A DNA stretch of 51,704 nucleotides from JANXVR01 sp034667405 (lineage in GTDB: Bacteria; Actinomycetota; UBA4738; HRBIN12). The notes under the pieces are model-generated. The model had not been told where the DNA came from. It searched no databases and was given only the letters and a program-made list of their open reading frames with translations. The DNA is taken from positions 1 to 51,704 of the forward strand of contig JAXDJX010000028.1 of the NCBI GenBank assembly GCA_034667405.1, in the 5' to 3' direction. Both the position numbers and the translations under genes were made by a program. Below are positions 43,612-50,485 of the stretch, in pieces; the first letter of the stretch is position 1, and every line of letters starts with the position of its first letter.

Positions 43612-44835
43612 ATGGTTGGAGGCGATCGGCAGCGCAGTGCGCGTCCCGTTGCGCTGTTAGCAACAACACTGCTAACGATCTCGCTCCTTACGGTCGGATC
43701 GAGCGCCTTCGCCCAGACAGGAGCCGGGTCCGGCGGCACGATCGCGTCAACATCCGGCGACAGTGCCCCAACGCCGCGGCTCACGATGACCGGCTCAACA
43801 ACCTCCCTTACGGCGAAGGCAGACGCATCCCGCTCCAGAGACATGGACTCCACACCGATCGCGACCTATCGATTCGACTTCGGTGACTCAAGTTCGATCG
43901 TGAAGACGAGTTCTCCACGCCAGCATCACACCTACGCAAGCGCAGGGACCTACGCCGTGACGCTCACGATCAAAGACACGGGTGGCCTCGTCTCTTTCCC
44001 GAAGACCAGGAGAGTGACGGTCGGCTCTCTGCCTCCACCCGACAACGCGCCCGTCGGCCGTCTCACGATGACCGGCTCGACCACCTCTCTGACGGCGACG
44101 GCGGACGCCTCGGACTCAACCGACACCGATGCGACCCCGATCGCGTCCTACACCTTCGACTTCGGTGATTCGACCAGTCCCGTGACGACGAGCTCGTCGA
44201 GCCGGCAACATACCTACGCGAGCGCAGGCACCTACACCGTGACACTGACCGTGACGGACACGGCGGGTCTCGTGTCCGACGCTGTCGAGAAGAGCGTGAC
44301 GGTGAGCAAGAGCTCGGGCTCCGCGATCGCGGTGTACGCCGGGTACTACGACACCCACCACGACAGCAGTTCGATACCGAAACCCAGTCCGTGGGAAGGC
44401 TCTCCGGGGGTGGTCTTCGTCGGGAAGGCCGACTCGAGCAGCGGCGGCTGGGATACGTCAGCAGTCCGCATCGACAACCTCACCGGGTCTCAGATGACCG
44501 GCGTCGTCGTCACCGTGGACATGGGCTCCCACCGTTTCGACCTATGGGGCACGCACACGATCCCCGCGGGCCAGAGCCTGATCGTGACGCAGATGGGGGA
44601 AGGCACCTTCGATGGGTCAGACCGCAATCCGGCCGGCTGTTACGACTGCGATCCAGATCTCTGCGACACCGAAGTCTCATCCGTCATCCCCGTCGTCAAC
44701 CTGACCTACAACGGGATCACGACCCACATCTCCGACCCGGACCAGATCCTCAACACCCACGGGGTCGACAGCGCAGGCTGCCCGTACACCGGTCATCGCA
44801 ACGACGAAACGGAGCCCTGGCAACAGATCAACTGA
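43612..44835 (+). CDS. secreted protein with two PKD domains
   Basis: 407 residues. A signal peptide ends near SSAFA/QTG. Two nearly duplicate PKD domains follow (about 50-140 and 145-235), each opening with RLTMTGSTTSLTA and holding YRFDFGDS or YTFDFGDS and HTYASAGTYxVTLT. The C-terminal ~165 residues (AVYAGYYDTHHD onwards) are a separate beta-rich domain with four cysteines clustered in AGCYDCDPDLCDTE plus one near the end, resembling lamin-tail or cell-surface adhesion modules but not clearly assigned. The ATG at 43612 gives a proper signal peptide and has TTGGAGGGG upstream. Confidence 0.75.
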   Translation: MVGGDRQRSARPVALLATTLLTISLLTVGSSAFAQTGAGSGGTIASTSGDSAPTPRLTMTGSTTSLTAKADASRSRDMDSTPIATYRFDFGDSSSIVKTSSPRQHHTYASAGTYAVTLTIKDTGGLVSFPKTRRVTVGSLPPPDNAPVGRLTMTGSTTSLTATADASDSTDTDATPIASYTFDFGDSTSPVTTSSSSRQHTYASAGTYTVTLTVTDTAGLVSDAVEKSVTVSKSSGSAIAVYAGYYDTHHDSSSIPKPSPWEGSPGVVFVGKADSSSGGWDTSAVRIDNLTGSQMTGVVVTVDMGSHRFDLWGTHTIPAGQSLIVTQMGEGTFDGSDRNPAGCYDCDPDLCDTEVSSVIPVVNLTYNGITTHISDPDQILNTHGVDSAGCPYTGHRNDETEPWQQIN

Positions 44836-44848
44836 CTTCACGCTCGGG

Positions 44849-45430
44849 TCAGATGAAGAGGGAAACGGCGGCGTCGCGCATCTCGGCGATCGCGGTGGCA
44901 GCGCCGATCGGCTCCTCCAACCCGTCGAGCAGGTCTTCAGGCTTGAGACCGAGCAGGTCCATCGTCATCTGACAGGGGATCAGCCGAACGCCAAGGTCTT
45001 GTGCGGTGGCGATGAGTTCGTCGGGCTTGGCCACCTGGCGATCACCGGCGAGCTTCTTGAACATTGCCGGACCCGCACCCGCGAAGTTGTAGTGCGAGAG
45101 CTTCGCCTTCTGCGCGCTGCCGGGGTTCATGGCGCTCATCATCTTCTGCATCCAGTTGTCCCCCGTGATGCGAACGCCGGGCTTCACGATCGCGAACAGC
45201 CCCCAGAACGTGAAGAAGACGGTCGACTCCATGCCGCTGGCGGCAGCGGTCGTCGCGAGGATCGTGGTCGGCCAGATCCGGTCCAGGTCGCCGCCCCAGG
45301 CGATGATCGTCAGCTTGTTCTTCTTCTTGATCTGGCTGTGCTGATCTGTCTCGAGCGCTTCGATGCGGGCCAACAGGTGTGCGTAGCTCGGAGACTCATC
45401 AGTCGTAGAGGTGAGTTCGGTCAGGCTCAT
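44849..45430 (-). CDS. DsrE/DsrF/DrsH-like sulfur-relay protein (DsrE2 type)
   Basis: 193 residues. After a short helical N-terminus (SYAHLLARIEALETDQ) the DsrE fold begins at KLTIIAWGGDLDRIWPTTILATTAAASGMESTVFFTFWG, the signature of the COG2210/DsrE2 group. The single conserved cysteine lies in DLGVRLIPCQMTMDLLGL. DsrE2 proteins pass sulfur with TusA. The ATG at 45430 follows the tusA stop by one base, so the two form an operon. Confidence 0.85.
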   Translation of the reverse strand: MSLTELTSTTDESPSYAHLLARIEALETDQHSQIKKKNKLTIIAWGGDLDRIWPTTILATTAAASGMESTVFFTFWGLFAIVKPGVRITGDNWMQKMMSAMNPGSAQKAKLSHYNFAGAGPAMFKKLAGDRQVAKPDELIATAQDLGVRLIPCQMTMDLLGLKPEDLLDGLEEPIGAATAIAEMRDAAVSLFI

Positions 45431-45431
45431 G

Positions 45432-45668
45432 TCAGACCTTCCTAACGACGTAGCGGAACTCGGCGCCGCCCGGAAGTTCCTCGGCCTCGAGGAGTTCGTT
45501 GCCGCTGATCGTTGCCCAGCTGGAGACGTCGGACTTGGAGCCAGGGTCGGTAGCCAGGAGTTCGAACATGTCGCCGGACTGGGAATCCTTGAGTGCCTTG
45601 GCGAGGGCGACGAGCGGACCGGGGCAGGACTGGCCTCTCGCGTCGACCGTTCGGGTGATGACATCCAT
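45432..45668 (-). CDS. tusA: TusA-family sulfur-carrier protein
   Basis: 78 residues. The active-site motif is GQSCPGPLVALAKAL near residue 15, with the CPxP cysteine as persulfide carrier; the remainder follows the TusA two-layer fold to EFRYVVRKV. It takes sulfane sulfur from rhodaneses or desulfurases and, with DsrE2, relays it in the cytoplasm. GGAGG lies 8 nt upstream of the ATG at 45668. It is preceded by a cysteine-rich leader peptide gene. Confidence 0.9.
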   Translation of the reverse strand: MDVITRTVDARGQSCPGPLVALAKALKDSQSGDMFELLATDPGSKSDVSSWATISGNELLEAEELPGGAEFRYVVRKV

Positions 45669-45722
45669 CTGCGAAACCTCCGTAAGGGAGAAGGAAATGA
45701 TCGAGAGGACGCGGCCGGGCAG

Positions 45723-45815
45723 TTACGCCTCGGGGCCGCGGCCCGGCACGCATCGACAGCAGATGCGGTCGGGGATCATGGCCCCCACGATGCCGGCTTC
45801 CCGTGTGCAGATCAT
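45723..45815 (-). CDS. leaderless cysteine-rich leader peptide upstream of tusA-dsrE2
   Basis: A 30-residue frame begins MICTREAG, ends VPGRGPEA and contains C3 and the cluster C19-C20-R-C22 encoded TGC TGT CGA TGC. The ATG at 45815 is 8 nt behind a TACGCT box, so it should be the first codon of a leaderless mRNA. Polycysteine leaderless upstream frames that act as cysteine-responsive attenuators are known from mycobacteria. A stem GCCGGGC/GCCCGGC (45741-45747 with 45714-45720) begins immediately after the cysteine codons and encloses the stop, and the tusA ribosome-binding site lies in a small CTCC/GGAG hairpin. Confidence 0.65.
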   Translation of the reverse strand: MICTREAGIVGAMIPDRICCRCVPGRGPEA

Positions 45816-45823
45816 GTCTCAAG

Positions 45824-45829
45824 AGCGTA
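45824..45829 (-). promoter_or_regulatory. -10 box (TACGCT) of the leader peptide/tusA/dsrE2 transcript
   Basis: Minus-strand TACGCT ends 8 nt before the leader-peptide ATG at 45815. Confidence 0.5.
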
Positions 45830-45856
45830 TCGCACCTGCAACGAACGACGGAGGGC

Positions 45857-46327
45857 TCAGCGGACCAGGCGACGCCGATCTCCCGGCCCGTAGACCAGCA
45901 GGATCCGAGCTCGAAGGGCCTCGCGCGTCACGGGGCCGAAGTGGCGGCTGTCCGTTGAGACATCGCCGCGATCACCCTCTATCCAGAACTCCTCGGAGCC
46001 AAGGATTCGTTCGCCGACCCGGTCTCCTGGGGCTGCCGTGACGCGCTTCACCAATTCGTAGCCGGGCCGGCCCGGGTGCTCCACCACCACCACCTGCCCA
46101 CGTTCGAATCGACGAGCCGGGACGGCCAAGGCCCAATCGCCCGGAAGGAGGGCCGGCATCATGCTCGGTCCCTCGATCTCCACGCGTTGGGGGCGCCAAC
46201 GCAGACACGCCCATGCCACGCCGGCCACCACCAGCGTCGCAGCCACCTTCGCCGCAAACGAATCCCGACCGCGGTGGTAGGTTTCGTCGGAGAGACCGGG
46301 TAACCCTTCAGAAGGAGGCGGTTCCAT
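45857..46327 (-). CDS. sodX: S26-family signal-peptidase-like protease, probable Ni-SOD maturation protease
   Basis: 156 residues from the ATG at 46327. One membrane helix (about 29-45), then the catalytic serine in EIEGPSMMPALLPGDWALAV and the catalytic lysine in YELVKRVTAAPGD, and the closing FWIEGDRGDVSTDSRHFGPV motif, all typical of S26 peptidases. Beside sodN the obvious task is removal of the SodN propeptide. The start is uncertain: an ATG at 46345 adds 6 residues, and the ATG at 46327 shares the palindrome CATG with the sodN start. An internal GTG would leave the sodN leader free. Confidence 0.8.
   Translation of the reverse strand: MEPPPSEGLPGLSDETYHRGRDSFAAKVAATLVVAGVAWACLRWRPQRVEIEGPSMMPALLPGDWALAVPARRFERGQVVVVEHPGRPGYELVKRVTAAPGDRVGERILGSEEFWIEGDRGDVSTDSRHFGPVTREALRARILLVYGPGDRRRLVR
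46312..46318 (+). promoter_or_regulatory. ribosome-binding site of sodN (AAGGAGG)
   Basis: A full-strength Shine-Dalgarno sequence 7 nt before the sodN ATG. It lies antisense to the first codons of the divergent peptidase gene. A possible -10 TAGGTT lies at 46278-46283. Confidence 0.65.
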
Positions 46328-46718
46328 GTTCGAAGCATCTCTCAAACCGCGTAGAACGGTTCACGCGCACTGTGACTTGCCGTGTGGCGTCTACGATCCC
46401 GCGCAAGCCAGGATCGAGGCCGAGTCGGTGAAGGCCTGCCAGGAGAAGTTCCAAGGATCTGACGACGCGGAGTTCAAGGCCCGCGCCGTGACCATCAAGG
46501 AGGAGCGCTCCACGATGGTGAAGGAGCATCTATGGGTGCTGTGGACCGACTACTTCAAGCCCGAGCACCTGGAGAAGCACCCGGACCTGCACGAGAAATT
46601 CTGGAACGCGACCAAGCTCGCCGGCGCCGCCAAGAAGTCCAACGACCCGGCGCAGGGCCAGCAGCTCCTGGACTCGATCGATGAGATCGCGAAGATCTTC
46701 TGGGAGACGAAAGCCTAA
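46326..46718 (+). CDS. sodN: nickel superoxide dismutase precursor
   Basis: 130 residues. The nickel hook HCDLPCGVYDP begins at H15, giving the Ni ligands His15, Cys16 and Cys20 after removal of a 14-residue propeptide ending VHA. The remaining four-helix bundle (ARIEAESVKACQEKF, EHLWVLWTDYFKPEHL, HEKFWNATKLAGAAKK) matches the family, forming a cytoplasmic hexamer in Streptomyces that converts superoxide to oxygen and peroxide. It is divergent from its probable maturation protease and followed by a strong terminator. Confidence 0.95.
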   Translation: MFEASLKPRRTVHAHCDLPCGVYDPAQARIEAESVKACQEKFQGSDDAEFKARAVTIKEERSTMVKEHLWVLWTDYFKPEHLEKHPDLHEKFWNATKLAGAAKKSNDPAQGQQLLDSIDEIAKIFWETKA

Positions 46719-46743
46719 GCGCACCTGAGTTGCGCGAACGACG

Positions 46744-46771
46744 AAGGGCGGGGTCGCAAGACCCCGCCCTT
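46744..46771 (+). terminator. intrinsic terminator hairpin after sodN
   Basis: A perfect 12 bp stem AAGGGCGGGGTC/GACCCCGCCCTT with a GCAA tetraloop (46756-46759) and a short TTT run. It lies between convergent sodN and the thrombospondin-repeat gene, so it may serve both. Confidence 0.85.
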
Positions 46772-46830
46772 TCGCGTGCGGCGACGAGCGTGGCCGTCGG
46801 TCCCCACCCGTTCGCGCAGCCTTCTGCCCG

Positions 46831-47502
46831 TCAGTCTTCGGGGCAGATCAACATCACGTAGGTGAGCGCCGGCAACCCATGCAGTGCGTGCTCAGCGAAG
46901 CTCAACTCTGCGATGTCGGTGCCCTCGCTCAGCCAGTCCTGCGCCGCGCTGGGATCGCACACCCCACCCTCGATGTGGACGTGCGTGTTCGCCGTGACGT
47001 AGGCGGAGACCGGATAGCCGACCGCCGACTCGAAGGTCAGCACGCCGTTCCCGGTATCGAAGGAGACGATCGTCCCGACGAACGAATCGCCGTCGTGATC
47101 CCCGTCCTCGCCACCGTCGGGAACGCCGTCGTCGTTGCCGTCGTCCTCGGCGTCGCCGATACCATCGTGGTCGGAGTCGCTCTTGAGCGGGTTCGTGTGG
47201 AACTGATGCACTTCAACGCCGTCGAGCAGACCGTCGGTGTCCGTGTCGGAGCGCTGCGGCCGCGTGTGGTGCTTGAACTCCATGAGGTTCGTGAGGCCGT
47301 CGTGGTCCGGATCGGCTTTCGCGTCCTTGCGGTTGACGTGGGTGTGGTGGGCCTTCTCCCAGTAGTTGGGAAGGCCGTCGCGATCGGAGTCCTTCGGATG
47401 GTGGACCTGCGCGAGCGCGGTTCCCGACAAGGCGAACAACACCGCCATGACGGTGAAGACGACGAGCGGCGTGCTGCGCTTTGCTCTCCTCGTTGCGATC
47501 AT
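46831..47502 (-). CDS. secreted calcium-binding protein with thrombospondin type 3-like repeats
   Basis: 223 residues from the ATG at 47502 (GAGAGGGG lies 5 nt upstream). A signal peptide ends near ALAQ. Five to six acidic repeats follow (about 42-135), such as DSDRDGLPNYWE, DPDHDGLTNLME, DTDTDGLLDGVE and DSDHDGIGDAED, the D-x-D-x-D-G calcium loops of thrombospondin type 3 repeats. The C-terminal ~85 residues (SFVGTIVSFDTGNGVLTFESAVGYPVS) look like a DUF5666-type small beta-barrel. It probably functions on the cell surface or in secreted structures. Confidence 0.78.
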   Translation of the reverse strand: MIATRRAKRSTPLVVFTVMAVLFALSGTALAQVHHPKDSDRDGLPNYWEKAHHTHVNRKDAKADPDHDGLTNLMEFKHHTRPQRSDTDTDGLLDGVEVHQFHTNPLKSDSDHDGIGDAEDDGNDDGVPDGGEDGDHDGDSFVGTIVSFDTGNGVLTFESAVGYPVSAYVTANTHVHIEGGVCDPSAAQDWLSEGTDIAELSFAEHALHGLPALTYVMLICPED

Positions 47503-47661
47503 GCGAACCCCTCTCAACGTGCATCCGACGAGATGGACCAGGCGGCGGCAGGGCGGGTCTGGCGTCGCCCCACCGCCGCCGTGGTCTCATCACGGGTATC
47601 GGCCCGGGCCGCCGACATGGCGCAGGGACCAAAGGTCGATAGTTGTGGGACGAACGGCTGA

Positions 47662-47667
47662 TAGGCT
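47662..47667 (+). promoter_or_regulatory. candidate -10 box (TAGGCT) for the YchF-like gene
   Basis: TAGGCT ends 9 nt before the ATG at 47677; there is no ribosome-binding site between. Confidence 0.4.
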
Positions 47668-47676
47668 CGCCGACCG

Positions 47677-48654
47677 ATGAAGGATGTGGGATTGGTCGGC
47701 GTGCCGTTCAGCGGGAAATCGACGCTGTTCACCGCGCTGACCAGGGCTGGAGCCGCCGGTGGCCAAGCGAACGTCGCGGTGGTCCAGGTCCCCGACCCCC
47801 GTCTCGCGGTTTTGACCGAGATGGAGCGCTCGAAGAAAACCGTGGCGGCACAGGTGCGGTTCGTCGACGTGCCCGGAGGGCTTTCCAGTACGCAGGGCGT
47901 TGCGAAGCTCCGCGAGGTGGACGCGCTGGCGTTGGTGATCCGGTGTTTCGGAACCGACGCGACGCCCGCGGAGGAGCTTGCCGATGTGCGATCCGAGCTG
48001 TTGTTGGCGGATCTGTCCGTCGTCGACTCCGCGCTGCAGAAGGCCACCAAACGCGGGAAGGGCAAGGTCACACCCGAGATGATCCCGCTGCAGAAAGCAC
48101 ACGACGCCCTCAATGCCGAGACGCCGCTGCGCGATGCGAAGTTGGATGCCGCCGAGGAGGTCGAACTGCGCGGGATCGCGCCCCTCACGCTCAAGCCGGA
48201 GGTGGTGATCGCCAACCTCGAGGAGGGAACGGAGGTGCCGGCGGATCTGCGACCGAGCGCGGCCGGTGTATACGCGTCGATCGAGGCCGAGACGGCGGAG
48301 ATGGAACCCGAGGAAGCGCGCGCGCTCCTCGAGGAGTTCGGCGTTACGGAGCCCGGCTTGGAAACCGTCATCGCCGCGTGCTACTCGGCGATCGACCTCA
48401 TCACGTTCCTCACTACGGGCGAGGACGAGACGCGCGCGTGGGAGGTCCGGCGTGGTGCGAAGGCGCCCGAGGCCTCCGGCGTCATCCACACGGACCTGGA
48501 GCGCGGCTTCATCCGCGCAGAAGTCATCGGCTATGACGAACTGGTGGCCCAAGGTTCGATGGAAGCGGCGAAGACGCACGGCAAGATCCGCGTCGAGGGC
48601 AAGGACTACATCGTCGCCGAGGGCGACATCTTGCACGTCCGCTTCGCGGTGTAG
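47677..48654 (+). CDS. YchF/OLA1-type Obg-family P-loop NTPase
   Basis: 325 residues. G1 is GVPFSGKSTLFTAL, G3 is FVDVPGGL, and the G4 position reads VIANLEEG rather than NKxD, as expected for YchF proteins that prefer ATP. The helical coiled-coil insertion (about 130-180) and the C-terminal TGS-like domain (GVIHTDLERGFIRAEVIGYDEL to the end) complete the family layout. E. coli YchF has about 363 residues, so this is a somewhat short version. YchF binds ribosomes and affects stress responses. Confidence 0.85.
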   Translation: MKDVGLVGVPFSGKSTLFTALTRAGAAGGQANVAVVQVPDPRLAVLTEMERSKKTVAAQVRFVDVPGGLSSTQGVAKLREVDALALVIRCFGTDATPAEELADVRSELLLADLSVVDSALQKATKRGKGKVTPEMIPLQKAHDALNAETPLRDAKLDAAEEVELRGIAPLTLKPEVVIANLEEGTEVPADLRPSAAGVYASIEAETAEMEPEEARALLEEFGVTEPGLETVIAACYSAIDLITFLTTGEDETRAWEVRRGAKAPEASGVIHTDLERGFIRAEVIGYDELVAQGSMEAAKTHGKIRVEGKDYIVAEGDILHVRFAV

Positions 48655-48780
48655 CGGTTAATCGCGACGGGCGGATGTGGTCGCAGCGTCGCCCGGCGCG
48701 TCACGCGCAGGATCATCGCTGTCGTCGCGTACACCGCATGCACCTCACGACAAGACAGAGCCTCCGAGAGCCCAGTGCGT

Positions 48781-49950
48781 TTACGTGCCGGGTGCAGCGA
48801 TCACGTGGATCCGGCAGACGAGGAAGCCAACGAACGCGTGCTGGTTAGCACCATAGGTGGTATCCACATGGACCCTGAACAGGTAATCCCCTGGGCGTGC
48901 AGGGATCACGCGTTCAGGACCGACGAGCGGGATGGTGCCCAGCCGGCCGTACGGGGGCACAGGTGAACCGAACGAGAGCTGAACATTGCCGGTTCCGGAG
49001 CTTCCGAGCCTGGTTGAACGATCGAGCATGACGATGGGGGTCCCGCTCGCCACGGCAAGCGTCTGTCCTACCGTCGGGATGCCGTCCGGTAACGGATACG
49101 GCGTTGGTTCCTCCCCATTCTTACCGATCCCCGTCGCATCCAGCATCCCGGCCTTCGTCTGCACGCCGTTCACCGCCATGCTGATGACGGGTTCCCCATG
49201 CGAACCGGTCCCGTCGTTGAACCAGAGCAGTTGGAATGTCCCGGGCGGGATGATCGAAACCGGTCCACGCCATACCTCGACGTCACCCGCCTTCACGGCT
49301 CGAACCTGGAGGAGGTAGTGCCCCGCACGGGGAAGGAAGCCGCCGTCCGCGAGCGGGATGGTCGGACCGATGGGCTCCGAGCTGTACTGTCTCGCGATCG
49401 GGATGAGCACCGCGTGCATCGTGGCTCCCTGCGAAGAAAGTTGCACCCGAGCCCCGGCGTTGAGCGCGGGTTCGGTGTCCGGAAACAGGAACGTCAATCC
49501 CTCGCGCTTCACCCCATCGGGGCCGGCACGGTCCTCCCGAAAGGTCGAGGGGTCCCACCGCCCGACAACAGATCCGTAGGTGAGGTCTAGGACATGGGGG
49601 CTCCGCCCGGTCGGTCCCGGCCGCGCACCCCCTTGGGATGAGCTTCCTTCCGTGGTCACGATTACGTCCGGTGCTGTTCTGCGGTCGAAGACCTGGATAA
49701 GGAGGGGCGGGACGGTTCCACCCTGAGTTATGGCGGGCCGGACACCGTTCGGGCGCAAGGCTTTCCAAGCGAACGCGCCGGCCGCTGCGAAGACGGCGAT
49801 TGCGACCACGCCGGCGATGATCCTCTGACGAGGTCGGAGGGACGGAGGCGGGGAGGAGTGCTGCGGTCCCCTCGCGACAACGCCCCACAGGTCCGTCCGC
49901 GGTTCCAGCGTGCGCAGCTTCCCCAGCTCGCGCTCCCACCGGTCGGTCAT
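48781..49950 (-). CDS. membrane-anchored anti-sigma factor candidate with a novel extracytoplasmic domain
   Basis: 389 residues. A short cytoplasmic N-terminus (MTDRWERELGKLRTLEPRTDLW, about 45 residues), one membrane helix (about 45-66) and a ~320-residue outer domain. The outer domain shares clear motifs along its length with the secreted protein at 50482-51540: TVPPLLIQVFDRRTAPD, FLFPDTEPALNAGARV, FQLLWFNDGTGSHGEP and GPERVIPARPGDYLFRVHV. No known domain is recognised. The start overlaps the sigma-factor stop as ATGA. Position and topology suggest that the cytoplasmic part holds the sigma factor and the outer domain senses an external cue; this is inference. Confidence 0.7.
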   Translation of the reverse strand: MTDRWERELGKLRTLEPRTDLWGVVARGPQHSSPPPSLRPRQRIIAGVVAIAVFAAAGAFAWKALRPNGVRPAITQGGTVPPLLIQVFDRRTAPDVIVTTEGSSSQGGARPGPTGRSPHVLDLTYGSVVGRWDPSTFREDRAGPDGVKREGLTFLFPDTEPALNAGARVQLSSQGATMHAVLIPIARQYSSEPIGPTIPLADGGFLPRAGHYLLQVRAVKAGDVEVWRGPVSIIPPGTFQLLWFNDGTGSHGEPVISMAVNGVQTKAGMLDATGIGKNGEEPTPYPLPDGIPTVGQTLAVASGTPIVMLDRSTRLGSSGTGNVQLSFGSPVPPYGRLGTIPLVGPERVIPARPGDYLFRVHVDTTYGANQHAFVGFLVCRIHVIAAPGT

Positions 49951-50447
49951 GCCGACGGCTCCTCATCGCCGAGCAGTCGGCGAAGTTTGGTCCGCGCCCG
50001 GTGCAGATGGACGCGCGCCGTCGACGCAGCGATCCCCATGCGGGTAGCCGTTTCCTCCAACGTGAATCCCTCGAGATGGTGGAGCAGCACCACGGCACGC
50101 TGATTGGGTGAGAGGTGGCGCAGGGCTCCCATCAAGTCGTGGAGCTCCGGCGGTTCGACGGTTGTCTCGACCGCGGCGGCGAAACGGTGTTCGTGCCGGT
50201 GCGCGTCAACCGCCAGGCGGAAGGCCGTCCGGTAGATCCAGGCGACCGGGTCGCGAAGGCGCTCCTGCGTCATCGCGCGAGCGAACGCCTCTGCCGTGGC
50301 GTCCTCGGCGATGTCACGGCGGCCGCCCGTGAAGACGAAGAGCGCACGGAACAGTCCGCCTGATTCCTCGCGGAACAACCGTTCGTAGTCGGGCGCATCG
50401 GTTCGGTCGACCGTGAGGAGCCCTCTCTCTATCTGCGCGACGATCAT
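49947..50447 (-). CDS. ECF-type RNA polymerase sigma factor
   Basis: 166 residues. Region 2 spans about residues 22-85 (LFREESGGLFRALFVFTGGRRDIAEDATAEAFARA, then DPVAWIYRTAFRLAVD) and region 4 about 105-160 (LMGALRHLSPNQRAVVLLHHLEGFTLEETATRMGIAASTARVHLHRARTKL). No region 3 or extra C-terminal domain. It recruits RNA polymerase to stress-type promoters. The ATG at 50447 follows a TATCGT box by 5 nt and an ECF-like promoter further upstream. Confidence 0.92.
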   Translation of the reverse strand: MIVAQIERGLLTVDRTDAPDYERLFREESGGLFRALFVFTGGRRDIAEDATAEAFARAMTQERLRDPVAWIYRTAFRLAVDAHRHEHRFAAAVETTVEPPELHDLMGALRHLSPNQRAVVLLHHLEGFTLEETATRMGIAASTARVHLHRARTKLRRLLGDEEPSA

Positions 50448-50456
50448 GTCGGACGA

Positions 50457-50485
50457 TAGACGGGGAGAACCTGTGGAATGTTTAC
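50457..50485 (-). promoter_or_regulatory. candidate ECF sigma-dependent promoter (GTAAAC-N17-CGTCTA)
   Basis: On the minus strand GTAAAC (50485-50480) and CGTCTA (50462-50457) are 17 bp apart, close to the AAC...CGTC pattern used by many ECF sigma factors, so the sigma gene may activate itself. The -35 contains the TAA stop of the secreted paralogue. A housekeeping -10 reading, TATCGT at 50459-50454, overlaps it. Confidence 0.4.
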
